Below, piece after piece: positions 17,795 to 26,315 of a DNA stretch of 64,000 nucleotides (its first letter is position 1; each line of letters begins with the position of its first letter). Position numbers and translations under genes: made by a program. The stretch lies in assembly GCF_000367925.1 (NCBI RefSeq), contig NZ_KB849166.1, forward strand, positions 62,001-126,000. The letters are read 5' to 3'. The stretch is from Acinetobacter bohemicus ANC 3994. Lineage in GTDB: Bacteria > Pseudomonadota > Gammaproteobacteria > Pseudomonadales > Moraxellaceae. The notes under the pieces are model-generated. The model had not been told where the DNA came from. It did no database searches and saw only the letters and a list, made by a program, of their open reading frames with translations.

Positions 17795-18349
17795 ATGTTG
17801 GCAAATCTCTCCCCTGTTTGGCTTATGGTTTTAGGCTTCATCTGTTGTCTAATTTTTTTATTTATTTTCCGCAAAATTTATACTTTTTTAAGTATTTTTT
17901 TTAAGCCTTTTAAAAAGGGAAAAAGCTATTATTGCCGCGTCACTGCCATTAGTGATGGCGATACCCTTACCTGCCATCGCTTAAACTTCCGACGTTCAGA
18001 AACCAAATTACGTTTTGCCTACGTCGATGCCCCTGAATCAAGTCAAGCTTATGGCAAAGAGTCAGCACGTCTGATTAAAAGCATGGTGCACCAAAAATGG
18101 GTTCGGGTAAAAATTACCGATATTGACCGTTATGGGCGCTGCGTGGGGGTCATTTACCGCTATCGTAAAAGTATGAATGAAGAGATGGTCAAACGTGGTG
18201 CAGCTTGGGTGTATGAAGAATACATCAAAGATAAAAAACACCTGCACTATATGATGTCACTGCAAGACAAAGCCAAAAAGCAGAAAAAAGGCTTATGGAA
18301 AAGTAGCCGTCCTATACGTCCAAGTGTCTATCGTAAACAAAGCAAATAG
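17795..18349 (+). CDS. Thermonuclease (SNase-like) family protein, membrane-anchored
   Basis: A 184-residue protein with one N-terminal hydrophobic anchor (WLMVLGFICCLIFLFIFRKI) and a staphylococcal nuclease-like OB-fold domain. It has VTAISDGDTLTC, LRFAYVDAPES and VKITDIDRYGRCVGVI, which carry the metal-binding Asp and catalytic Arg positions of the family. A basic C-terminal tail follows (SSRPIRPSVYRKQSK). Expected to act on nucleic acids at the cell surface or periplasm. Confidence 0.85.
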   Translation: MLANLSPVWLMVLGFICCLIFLFIFRKIYTFLSIFFKPFKKGKSYYCRVTAISDGDTLTCHRLNFRRSETKLRFAYVDAPESSQAYGKESARLIKSMVHQKWVRVKITDIDRYGRCVGVIYRYRKSMNEEMVKRGAAWVYEEYIKDKKHLHYMMSLQDKAKKQKKGLWKSSRPIRPSVYRKQSK

Positions 18350-18476
18350 ACTTTTATCCATAATCAAAGTTTAAACAGGTCAGATGCGCCAATTCACTAT
18401 AAATGATTTGGTGTAATGCCTTCATCTGACTGAATAGCAATTTGCAATCGATGAACACTGTACCTCGCCTTAAAAT

Positions 18477-18511
18477 ATCAAACACCCGATGAAAGACATC
18501 AGGCGTTTGAT
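18477..18511. terminator. Imperfect hairpin between thermonuclease and nitroreductase genes
   Basis: ATCAAACACCCGATG (18477-18491) pairs with CATCAGGCGTTTGAT (18497-18511) with two mismatches; a T/A-rich stretch follows on both sides. Just upstream, GTCAGATG and CATCTGAC (about 18379-18430) form a second possible stem. Both lie between convergent genes. Confidence 0.5.
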
Positions 18512-18551
18512 TTAAATAGCTTAATTCTTATTGTAGGGTTAAAGACTCAAA

Positions 18552-19154
18552 TTATTTGAAGACTTTAAAACGCACAGCATCATCTATATAAGATTTGTCT
18601 TTCGCTTCACCTTCAACAGAACCAAAAACCAACTGGGCACGAAGTTTCCAGCTTGCAGGAATATCCCATTCTGCATGTACTTGTTCATCGACAATTGGGT
18701 TGTAATGCTGAAGTGAAGCACCTAAGCCGTCCGTATGTAATGCAGTCCAAGTGGCAAACTGTGCAATTGCCGTTGAATGTTCTGCCCACACTGGAAAATT
18801 ATCTGCATAAGATGGAAACTGCTCTTGCAAGCCTTTAATCACATCTAGATCTTCAAAAAATAAAACCGTACCCACACCTGCTGCAAAGCTATCCATTTTG
18901 GCATCGGTTTTTGCCGCAGCGTCGGCATCTTTTGCATAAGATTTCAATTTTTCTTTCACAAAGCCCCAAAATTTTTCATGCTCAGCATTAAATAAAATGA
19001 CGGCACGTGATGATTGTGAGTTAAACGATGATGGACTTTGCTTAATCGCATGTTGAATCAAATCAGTTAAATGTTCTGGGCTTTGCTCTACATTTTTACC
19101 CACTGCATAAATTGTACGGCGTTTATTAATTAAATCTAAAAATTGATTCGACAT
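18552..19154 (-). CDS. Nitroreductase family protein
   Basis: A 200-residue FMN-dependent nitroreductase-fold protein. The N-terminus NKRRTIYAVG and SPSSFNSQSSRAVIL are the conserved FMN phosphate-binding region, and HTDGLGASLQHYNP and the C-terminal VFGSVEG match the short HBN1-type nitroreductases. It reduces nitro-compounds or quinones using NAD(P)H. The physiological substrate is unknown. Confidence 0.85.
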   Translation of the reverse strand: MSNQFLDLINKRRTIYAVGKNVEQSPEHLTDLIQHAIKQSPSSFNSQSSRAVILFNAEHEKFWGFVKEKLKSYAKDADAAAKTDAKMDSFAAGVGTVLFFEDLDVIKGLQEQFPSYADNFPVWAEHSTAIAQFATWTALHTDGLGASLQHYNPIVDEQVHAEWDIPASWKLRAQLVFGSVEGEAKDKSYIDDAVRFKVFK

Positions 19155-19387
19155 TTAATGAAATCCTGTGATATTTCCTCGGGAAGATTTTAAACAACCA
19201 GCAAACACTATTAAGAAAATGTGAAATATCAACTTTCATAACAGTACACATGCAAAGGTGTTGTCGTCATACCATATGCAATAATAATTCCAATATCTAG
19301 TACATTTTATTGATAATTAAATCTTTAATTTTTTATATAAAATATTCTATTTAATTTTAACATCTTGATTAACCGCAAAATAATATT

Positions 19388-19416
19388 AAAAAATCCTCCA
19401 ATTTTGGAGGATTTTT
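19388..19416 (-). terminator. Terminator of the 165-aa hypothetical gene
   Basis: A perfect 10-bp stem (AAATCCTCCA at 19391-19400 with TGGAGGATTT at 19405-19414), loop ATTT and a T run on both strands. It lies 19 bases past the stop of the minus-strand gene. Confidence 0.8.
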
Positions 19417-19434
19417 ACAACATTTTATTGAATT

Positions 19435-19926
19435 TTAGAATTTTGCATTCAAAATGCTTTGCGATACTTTATTCTTCCAAAGATCACGTAAAGTCGGTAA
19501 ATAGAATTTTTCACCAATTTCAACCAATTCGGCATCAATCAATGCATGAATTTCGTGCATAAATAAATAATCCAATTCGACTGCTTTCAATTTTTTATTG
19601 GTTTTAGCAAATGCCTTACGCTTTTGTTGCGCAGTTTTAACCAATTGATCTGCATAATTCTTATTTTTAAATTGAGAAATAGCATTTAAACGTAATTCAA
19701 TTACGCCCCAACCGGTTAATAATAATTTGAACAACTCAAAATCTTCTGTGGTTGATTCCCAAGTCATTTCATCCAAATTTTCATCATCTGGAAGAACAGG
19801 AAGAAGAAGTTCCATAATACTCGGAAAAATCTTTTTAAAATTCAAAATAAATTTAACAGGATGCTCACCCGGATAATCCTTAAATTGCACCTTTTTCTGA
19901 ACATCCGTTAAATAAACATCAAGCAT
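19435..19926 (-). CDS. Conserved hypothetical protein, ~163 aa
   Basis: No family recognised. The protein begins MLDVYLTDVQKKVQFKDYPG (a second ATG lies two codons earlier), is rich in Lys and acidic residues, and has no signal or membrane segment. A long helical middle section contains QLVKTAQQKRKAFAKTNKKLK. It has its own strong terminator and lies downstream of, and on the same strand as, fumC. Confidence 0.65.
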   Translation of the reverse strand: MLDVYLTDVQKKVQFKDYPGEHPVKFILNFKKIFPSIMELLLPVLPDDENLDEMTWESTTEDFELFKLLLTGWGVIELRLNAISQFKNKNYADQLVKTAQQKRKAFAKTNKKLKAVELDYLFMHEIHALIDAELVEIGEKFYLPTLRDLWKNKVSQSILNAKF

Positions 19927-20027
19927 AATCAATCATCAGCAGTTAATTTCAACGTATATTGTACGCACTTATGTATGAGATAAAAACCACTGATGATCAA
20001 TTGATAAAACTTCAAGCCATCAAATGA

Positions 20028-21422
20028 TTATTTGCTGTTAGGTGAAACCATATTTTCAGGAATCACCACGGCATCAAACTGTTCTGCGGTCACTAAGTTC
20101 AATTCAACAGCCACTTGTTTCAAAGTCTTACCTTCTTTATAGGCTGTTTTTGCTACTTTCGCGGCATTTTCATAACCAATTACAGGGTTTAAAGCAGTAA
20201 CCAGCATGAGTGAGTTATGTAGGAAATAATCAATTTTTTCACGGTTAGGTTCAATCCCTTCAGCACAATGATCATTGAAACTATTACATGCATCACCCAG
20301 CAACTGAATGGATTGTAATAAGTTAAATGCAATGACTGGCATAAAGACATTTAGCTCGAAGTTACCAGAAGCACCAGCGACATTAATGGTCGTATCATTC
20401 CCCAGCACTTGGGCAACCACCATAGTCATGGCTTCACTTTGAGTTGGATTCACTTTACCCGGCATAATGCTTGAACCCGGTTCATTTTCAGGAATCCGAA
20501 TCTCACCAAAACCACAACGAGGACCACTGGCTAACCAACGAATATCATTGGCAATTTTATTTAAGCTAGCAGCTAAAGTTTTTAAAGCACCTGACGCAAA
20601 AACTGCGGCATCACGCCCTGCTAAAGCTTCAAATTTATTGGGTGCAGTCACAAAAGGTAAATCTGTTAATGTTGCCAATTGTGCTGCTGCTTTTACCGCA
20701 TAATCAGGATGAGCATTTAACCCAGTTCCAACTGCCGTACCACCTAAAGGTAACTCATATAAACCCAATAAGGCATAATCTAAACGTTTTAAACCATGAT
20801 CAAGCTGAGAAACATAGCCACTAAATTCCTGACCCAGTGTTAATGGCGTTGCATCTTGTAAATGGGTACGACCTATTTTCACAATATCAGAAAATTCTTG
20901 AGCTTTAGCCGCCAAAGTATCGCGTAAATGTGTGACGGCAGGAATTAGTAATTCATTGATTTGTAAACTGGCTGCCACATGAATGGCAGTTGGAAATGAG
21001 TCATTGGTTGATTGCGCACGGTTCACATGGTCATTGGGATGTACTGGTTTTTGCGAACCCAAAGGATTCCCCAGTTTTTGATTGGCAATGTTGGCAATCA
21101 CTTCATTACAGTTCATATTACTTTGCGTACCAGAACCTGTTTGCCATACCACCAATGGGAACTGTGCATCCCAATCACCCGAGATCACTTCTTCTGCCGC
21201 ATCCACAATATAATGTGACAATTCATGAGGGATTTGATCCAATTCGGCATTGGTCATAGCAGCCGCTTTTTTGACTAAACCCATCGCCCGAATCATCGGT
21301 CGTGGTAAACGCTCTTGGCCAATTTTAAAGTTTTGCAAACTACGCTGTGTTTGCGCGCCCCACATTGCCTCACTCGGAACTTCAACCTCGCCCATCGTGT
21401 CATGTTCAATACGTGTTTGCAT
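20028..21422 (-). CDS. fumC: Class II fumarate hydratase
   Basis: Iron-independent fumarase converting fumarate and L-malate in the TCA cycle. The 464-residue protein carries the superfamily signature GSSIMPGKVNPTQSEA near 317-332 with the catalytic Ser loop, GSGTQSNMNCNEV and GRTHLQDATPLTLGQE. The start at 21422 gives the family N-terminus MQTRIEHDTMG with GAGG eight bases upstream; an ATG twelve bases earlier is less likely. A Fur-like dyad about 90 bases upstream fits the common use of FumC to replace iron-sulfur fumarases under iron limitation. Confidence 0.95.
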   Translation of the reverse strand: MQTRIEHDTMGEVEVPSEAMWGAQTQRSLQNFKIGQERLPRPMIRAMGLVKKAAAMTNAELDQIPHELSHYIVDAAEEVISGDWDAQFPLVVWQTGSGTQSNMNCNEVIANIANQKLGNPLGSQKPVHPNDHVNRAQSTNDSFPTAIHVAASLQINELLIPAVTHLRDTLAAKAQEFSDIVKIGRTHLQDATPLTLGQEFSGYVSQLDHGLKRLDYALLGLYELPLGGTAVGTGLNAHPDYAVKAAAQLATLTDLPFVTAPNKFEALAGRDAAVFASGALKTLAASLNKIANDIRWLASGPRCGFGEIRIPENEPGSSIMPGKVNPTQSEAMTMVVAQVLGNDTTINVAGASGNFELNVFMPVIAFNLLQSIQLLGDACNSFNDHCAEGIEPNREKIDYFLHNSLMLVTALNPVIGYENAAKVAKTAYKEGKTLKQVAVELNLVTAEQFDAVVIPENMVSPNSK

Positions 21423-21510
21423 GATTAACCTCATTTCCCTGTAATTTTATAACTTTGCTCTTTCATTATGTTTTGACACATTTAATTATCTTAATCAAAC
21501 AAATTATAAT

Positions 21511-21531
21511 TGTAAATGATTATTATTTACA
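21511..21531. promoter_or_regulatory. Fur-box-like dyad upstream of fumC
   Basis: GTAAATGATTATTATTTAC (21512-21530) lies within a 21-base inverted repeat and matches 13 of 19 positions of the classical Fur consensus. It is in the promoter region of fumC, whose homologues are iron-regulated in other bacteria. Confidence 0.5.
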
Positions 21532-21555
21532 TAACATTCTAACATCCAAAGCGTT

Positions 21556-22563
21556 CTAACGTCCTATTAATGTTTGTTGATAAAAGCGCCAAGCATCTTC
21601 TATAATTTTGCTGATGTTGCGTTTAGGTTGCCATTTTAAAATTTGATGTGCTTTTTCTGAGCTTGCACCAATCTGATCCAGTTCAGCAGCGGGATAAAAT
21701 TGCGCCTCAATGGTTTTAATTTCGACTTGAGTGACTTTGGAGATTTCCTTTAGCAGAGCAGCAATCGAAATACTTTGCCCTGAAATATTAAAGGCTTCGC
21801 AGACATATTGTTGACCTCTTAACCACTCTAAAGCTGCAATAATGGCATCACAACTATCTAACACATGTAAAAAACCCCGTTCAGCCGTATGATCGATGGT
21901 TTGGGCTTGCTGACGCAGTTCAATATATTCGCGTTGCCCTGCTGCAACTTGTAACGCCAAAGGAATAATATTTTTAGGCAATGGCGCAACAAACTCACCT
22001 AACACAGCATGTTCAAATGCACCCGCAATATTACTTAGTCTTAAAATTGCAATTTTCCATTCACTATCGGTCAGCGCTGTATCTCGTATAATTTCTTCAA
22101 TCATTTGTTGTGACTTGATATACGGATTGGGATAAGCATATTTAAATGGTGTATCTTCCGACAGAGTTAAACTTGACTGTCCATAGACCGCCAAACTGGA
22201 CAAATGGATGAATGTTCGGATGCCTGTACGCTGCATAGCACGCAGTAAGCTCATAATACAACTGACATTATCGTTATAATATTCCAGTGGCTTAAGCGCA
22301 GATTCTTCTATCGATTTAAAACCAGCCGTATGAATGACAGCTTCTATCGAATATTGTTCAAAAACTTTATTTAAAGCAGGCGTATTTCTAATATCAATTT
22401 TGACAAATGGCACATATCGGCCTGAAATATATTCGAGTCGTTCTAATGTTTGTAAATTTGCATTGGATAAATTATCCACAATAATGACTTCTTGCCCTTG
22501 AGCCATTAGGCTTAAAGCAATATGCGAACCTATAAAGCCTAAACCACCAGTGACTAAAATCAT
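21556..22563 (-). CDS. GalE-like NAD-dependent epimerase/dehydratase with altered active site
   Basis: A 335-residue extended SDR protein, close to the length of UDP-glucose 4-epimerase, with GGLGFIGSH at the NAD site and DNLSNANLQTLERLE. GFKSIEESALKPLEYYNDNV and HLSSLAVYG also match. The catalytic YxxxK, normally YGKSK in GalE, reads YIKSQ here, so the active-site Lys is replaced by Gln. The C-terminal Arg that binds UDP (RREGD in E. coli) is also not conserved (YPAAELD). Either the substrate differs or catalysis is changed, so I do not use the galE symbol. It is divergent from tusDCBE. Confidence 0.75.
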   Translation of the reverse strand: MILVTGGLGFIGSHIALSLMAQGQEVIIVDNLSNANLQTLERLEYISGRYVPFVKIDIRNTPALNKVFEQYSIEAVIHTAGFKSIEESALKPLEYYNDNVSCIMSLLRAMQRTGIRTFIHLSSLAVYGQSSLTLSEDTPFKYAYPNPYIKSQQMIEEIIRDTALTDSEWKIAILRLSNIAGAFEHAVLGEFVAPLPKNIIPLALQVAAGQREYIELRQQAQTIDHTAERGFLHVLDSCDAIIAALEWLRGQQYVCEAFNISGQSISIAALLKEISKVTQVEIKTIEAQFYPAAELDQIGASSEKAHQILKWQPKRNISKIIEDAWRFYQQTLIGR

Positions 22564-22634
22564 TGTATACTACCTTTTTCTTATGAAGTTTGGATGCATC
22601 AACATTGGATTGGGCATTCCTAAAGTGAATTTCG

Positions 22635-23003
22635 ATGAGTACCTTATTACTAATTACCTCCGCACCAACCTCGATCTATGCTTGGCATGCGCTTGGCTTA
22701 GCACAAGCCTTATACACTAAAAACCAAGCATTTCGCGTTTTTTTCTATCAAGACGGGGTTTCCGTAGCGAATGCTTTACAGTGGGTTCCTGATGACCAAC
22801 GTAATTTGACCCAAGAATGGCAAAAGTTAGCCATTCGCTTACCCGTTTGTGTCAGTGCTGCATTGGCTCGCGGTATTACCGATCAAGAAAATGCAAAACG
22901 ACATCAGATTAGCCAACACAACCTTGCTCAGGGTTTTGAATTGGTTGGGTTGGGCGAACTTGCCGATGCAGTGCAGTCAACACAACGTCTTATTCAATTC
23001 TAA
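22635..23003 (+). CDS. tusD: Sulfurtransferase complex subunit TusD
   Basis: DsrE-family protein of 122 residues, the sulfur-accepting subunit of the TusBCD complex that relays persulfide from TusA to TusE for 2-thiouridine synthesis in tRNA. The conserved acceptor Cys is in LPVCVSAALARGI (Cys72). It is the first gene of the tusDCBE operon, with short gaps to tusC (43 bases). Confidence 0.9.
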   Translation: MSTLLLITSAPTSIYAWHALGLAQALYTKNQAFRVFFYQDGVSVANALQWVPDDQRNLTQEWQKLAIRLPVCVSAALARGITDQENAKRHQISQHNLAQGFELVGLGELADAVQSTQRLIQF

Positions 23004-23046
23004 GATGTTATTTTTTTGAATTTGTTGCTTTTAAAAGGTTAATTGT

Positions 23047-23397
23047 GTGAAATCTGTACTCGTCATTCTAACTCAAGCCAATCTTGTTAACTTACACGTG
23101 CATGAAAGTCTATCGGCAACCATGGTTCTGGCGACTTTTGGCTGTGAAGTCAAAGTCTTACTGCAAGATGGGGCTTTGAGTTTATTAAATTCAGAATTAC
23201 AATTTGAACAAATGAAATATGCATTTAAAATAGCGTCGAATATGGTCGATAGCTTTGAATTTTACGATCTCACCCCAGTTTTGGTTGAAAATCAGCATAA
23301 AGATGCTTACTTTGTGACTCAAGCGCAACAGGATATCGAGTTTATTGAGCTTAATCACGAGTTCATTCAAAGTTTTGATTTTGTACTGTATTGGTAG
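23047..23397 (+). CDS. tusC: Sulfurtransferase complex subunit TusC
   Basis: DsrF-like subunit of 116 residues, partner of TusD and TusB in a hexameric sulfur relay complex. The start codon is GTG, with AAAAGG about seven bases upstream. It has the DsrE/F fold core (VLVILTQANLVNLHVHESLSATMVLATFG) and the QDGALSLL region. It precedes tusB by 15 bases. Confidence 0.85.
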   Translation: MKSVLVILTQANLVNLHVHESLSATMVLATFGCEVKVLLQDGALSLLNSELQFEQMKYAFKIASNMVDSFEFYDLTPVLVENQHKDAYFVTQAQQDIEFIELNHEFIQSFDFVLYW

Positions 23398-23412
23398 AAG
23401 AGTAAAATAATC

Positions 23413-23697
23413 ATGTCAAATAAAAGCTTATATTTGCTGCAAAGTAATTTTTCAGCGACTCCCGCTGTAGTGGCAAAATTAGAAAAAATGTATAGCCCTG
23501 AAGATAGCGTAATTTTAATGGGTGAATCTGTTTTACAGCTTGAGCTGCCTTTTTTGCAACAATTAAATTGTATTTATGTACTTGATACCGATGCAGAAAT
23601 TTTAGCGGGTCAAGACGTAAAGAATATGCAGATTATTTCTTATGCTGAATTTGCAGATATTTGCTTAACTCATACCCGTTGTATTCGTTTGAACTAA
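23413..23697 (+). CDS. tusB: Sulfurtransferase complex subunit TusB
   Basis: DsrH-family protein of 94 residues. It has the characteristic MGESVLQL (near residues 36-43) and VLDTDAEILAGQ strands, and ends with CLTHTRCIRLN. It completes the TusBCD complex. The next gene, tusE, begins 13 bases later. Confidence 0.85.
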   Translation: MSNKSLYLLQSNFSATPAVVAKLEKMYSPEDSVILMGESVLQLELPFLQQLNCIYVLDTDAEILAGQDVKNMQIISYAEFADICLTHTRCIRLN

Positions 23698-23710
23698 TTT
23701 GAGATTAATG

Positions 23711-24022
23711 ATGAATTTAGAACTCGATCAAGATGGTCACTTAATCGATTATACGATTTGGAATGAAGCTGTGGCGCAAGAATTAGCCAGTAGCCTGAAT
23801 TTAAAACTAACCGCATGGCATTTTGAAATCTTACATGCAGTACGCCAATTTTACGCCCAGTTTGGTCATTCACCTGCGACTCGCCCACTAATTAAATTCC
23901 TGATGAAAACGGTCAGTGCGGACATTAATAATGCTGTGTTGCAAGAGCAATTTAATACTGGCTTGGTAGCGCGTCATTTAAGCCGTTTGGCAGGTATTCC
24001 TAAACCCCCAAATTGTTTATAA
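23711..24022 (+). CDS. tusE: Sulfur carrier TusE (DsrC family)
   Basis: A 103-residue DsrC/TusE protein that receives sulfur from TusBCD and hands it to MnmA. It has LTAWHFEILHAVRQFYAQFGHSP and ends in PKPPNCL, with the essential penultimate Cys. The ATG at 23711 is preferred: GAG at 23701-23703 is seven bases upstream, and a TTG at 23699 or an ATG at 23708 is less well placed. In E. coli tusE is unlinked to tusBCD; here all four genes are in one operon. Confidence 0.88.
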   Translation: MNLELDQDGHLIDYTIWNEAVAQELASSLNLKLTAWHFEILHAVRQFYAQFGHSPATRPLIKFLMKTVSADINNAVLQEQFNTGLVARHLSRLAGIPKPPNCL

Positions 24023-24128
24023 ATTTTATTTTAGATTTTGGGGCTGTGGTAAATAGTGTGCAACAATGACCAATAAAGCCCTTACAATTCAACATATCAG
24101 CACACTTTATTTATTTTATAAAGCATGA

Positions 24129-25040
24129 TTAGAAGTGAATCTGATCCTGATTTTCTTCAATTATTTTTAACCATGCTCGTGTCGCAGGACTCATTGCAAC
24201 TGTGGTATTCCATGCCATGCTTAAGGTCCAGTTTAAATTTGGGTTTTGCAGAACACTAATATTATATTTTTCCTGATCTAATTGTTCACAATAAATTTTC
24301 GGTAATAATGCTATTCCAACATCAGATTCAACCATTTTTGCAATAAAGTCCCATTGACTGCTTTTACACACCACCTTTGGTTCAAAACCGACATCGTTTG
24401 CAGCGCGTATAATCATATGATTTAAGCTAAAAGTATCCGCATACAGTAAAAAAGATTCTTCTTTTAATTCAATCAAAGAAATACTTTTTCGGTCTTTCCA
24501 GTGGCTTTCTTTACGTGAAAGTAAACATAAGGGCGAATCCATAATAGGAATGCCGCTTAAGATTGGCTTTAAGTGACCCAATAAAATACCGACATCAATG
24601 GTTTTCGCCAAAATAGCATCTTCAATACCCGTTGCGCCCACTTCTAAAAAACTCAGCTCTATATTTGGATATTGCTTATGAAATTTAGCAATTAAGGTAC
24701 TTAGCAATACCGAACCTAAAGGTGGTAAGCCTAATATTAATTTTCCTTGTTTAAGATGACGAACTTGAGCCACGGTTTCAAATATGCGTTGTTGTTGTTC
24801 AAGTATCACCAAAGCATGTTGATAAATTTGCTCACCCATATAAGTCAAGGCCACATCTCTTTTTCGCCCTGCCTGACCTTTATGAAATAGCGGTACGCCC
24901 ATTTCTTGTTCTAAATGATGGATGGCTTTGCTGATTGTAGGTTGAGTGACACACATTTCCTCTGCTGTCCGTGTAAAACTTTGTAGCTGCACAATTTTTA
25001 CAAACATAGTCAGACTTTTAATATCCACAAAACATTCCAT
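24129..25040 (-). CDS. cidR: LysR-family regulator of the CidA/LrgB pair
   Basis: A 303-residue LysR protein with the helix-turn-helix SFTRTAEEMCVTQPTISKAIHHLEQEMG and an effector-binding domain (LILGLPPLGSVLLSTLIAKFHKQYP). It is divergent from cidA and lrgB. That arrangement and the LGLPP opening fit CidR, which activates cid genes in response to acetate or overflow metabolism. The symbol rests on context and resemblance. Confidence 0.78.
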   Translation of the reverse strand: MECFVDIKSLTMFVKIVQLQSFTRTAEEMCVTQPTISKAIHHLEQEMGVPLFHKGQAGRKRDVALTYMGEQIYQHALVILEQQQRIFETVAQVRHLKQGKLILGLPPLGSVLLSTLIAKFHKQYPNIELSFLEVGATGIEDAILAKTIDVGILLGHLKPILSGIPIMDSPLCLLSRKESHWKDRKSISLIELKEESFLLYADTFSLNHMIIRAANDVGFEPKVVCKSSQWDFIAKMVESDVGIALLPKIYCEQLDQEKYNISVLQNPNLNWTLSMAWNTTVAMSPATRAWLKIIEENQDQIHF

Positions 25041-25059
25041 TTAGGCATAATCTTTTTTT

Positions 25060-25073
25060 TATTATTCATAATA
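25060..25073. promoter_or_regulatory. Candidate LysR operator in the cidR-cidA region
   Basis: TATTATTCATAATA, a perfect six-base dyad with a two-base centre, lies between the divergent starts and contains a T-N11-A box as bound by LysR proteins. Confidence 0.35.
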
Positions 25074-25124
25074 TAGTGATCTGGTCAAACCTAAAATAAT
25101 CCCAAGCTTTTAGATCAACTTAAT

Positions 25125-25559
25125 ATGTCTACTTCCGCACTTCCTCCCAAGTTGCACCATCTGGTTCAAGTGGTTCTACAACTGAGTTTACTTATCGTGA
25201 TTTGGTGGATCGCATCCATAATTCAACAGCAACTTAATTTACCGATCTCTGCCGGTGTAATAGGACTTTTGCTGGTTTTATTGGCGTTGTTAAGTGGCAT
25301 ATTTAAGTTGCAATGGATTAAAACAGGATCAGATTTTATTTTGGGCGAGTTGGTTTTATTATTTGTTCCATGTGTGGTTGGCATTATTAAATATAAAGAT
25401 CTTTTTTTAACTCAAGGTTGGCAACTGGTTCTGGCTGTATCTATAGGCACAATCTGCGTGATGCTTACAACAGCATATAGCGTGTATTTCGGCTTTAAAT
25501 TAGAAGCTTTGTTAAAGCAGAAATTTTATTCTAACCCACCAATAAAGCAGGAAAAATAA
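25125..25559 (+). CDS. cidA: CidA/LrgA family protein
   Basis: A 144-residue membrane protein with four hydrophobic segments. It has the family core WWIASIIQQQLNLPISAGVIGLLLVLLALLSG and the conserved FVPCVVGIIKY. CidA/LrgA proteins have been likened to holins and affect murein hydrolase activity and lysis. It ends one base before lrgB. Confidence 0.85.
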   Translation: MSTSALPPKLHHLVQVVLQLSLLIVIWWIASIIQQQLNLPISAGVIGLLLVLLALLSGIFKLQWIKTGSDFILGELVLLFVPCVVGIIKYKDLFLTQGWQLVLAVSIGTICVMLTTAYSVYFGFKLEALLKQKFYSNPPIKQEK

Positions 25560-25560
25560 G

Positions 25561-26253
25561 ATGAATTTAATTGCAATGCTATGCTTTGTTGGCACATTCA
25601 TCTGCTATGTATTGGTTAAAAAGCTCCATAAAAAATACCCCTATATGCTTTTAGCGCCTGGAATTTTGGTACCCTTTATTATCATTGTATTTATGCTGAT
25701 ATTTCATGTGTCCTACGAGACTTACATGATTGAAAGCCAATGGATCATCTGGATGCTTGGTCCTGCAACAATTGCGTTTGCTATTCCTATTTATGAATAT
25801 CGACAAGTGATTAAAGAGCATGCGCTTGCAATCAGTTTGGGCATTATCATTGGCATGTTTGCTGGTGTGGTGAGTTCATTTTATTTGGCAAAGTTATTTA
25901 GTTTTAACTCAGAAACATCCTACAGTTTAATGGCACGTTCTATTTCCACACCTTTTGCCATGGAACTGACTTCAAATATTGGTGGATCGGTTGAACTGGT
26001 GATTTTATTCACCATGATTACGGGCATCGTTGGTGTTGCTATAGGTGATCTTATTTTACTTGGCTTAAAGCTTAATTCACAATTTGCCCAAGGGGCTTCA
26101 TTGGGGAATTCTGCACACGGTTTTGGAACCAGTAAAGCCTTTATGCGGCATCGTGAAGAAGGCGTAGTGGCTTGTTTAACCATGGTACTTGCGGGTATTT
26201 TTATGGTTTTGTTTGGACCCATGATGATTCAATTTACTGTGACTTACTTATAA
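25561..26253 (+). CDS. lrgB: LrgB/CidB family protein
   Basis: A 230-residue polytopic protein with the LrgB signatures LAPGILVPFIIIVFMLIF, MLGPATIAFAIPIYEY, RSISTPFAMELTSNIGG and ASLGNSAHGFGTSKAF. Partner of CidA in the same two-gene operon. The couple is implicated in controlled lysis and in transport of by-products of overflow metabolism. Confidence 0.9.
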   Translation: MNLIAMLCFVGTFICYVLVKKLHKKYPYMLLAPGILVPFIIIVFMLIFHVSYETYMIESQWIIWMLGPATIAFAIPIYEYRQVIKEHALAISLGIIIGMFAGVVSSFYLAKLFSFNSETSYSLMARSISTPFAMELTSNIGGSVELVILFTMITGIVGVAIGDLILLGLKLNSQFAQGASLGNSAHGFGTSKAFMRHREEGVVACLTMVLAGIFMVLFGPMMIQFTVTYL

Positions 26254-26273
26254 TTAATTTTCAAGTTTAAATA

Positions 26274-26302
26274 TAGGCGTAATTTTATGTAAATTACGCC
26301 TA
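26274..26302. terminator. Bidirectional terminator between lrgB and cobS
   Basis: A perfect 12-bp stem TAGGCGTAATTT (26274-26285) with its complement (26291-26302) and loop TATGT, between convergent genes. Confidence 0.65.
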
Positions 26303-26315
26303 ATTGAGTGAAAAT

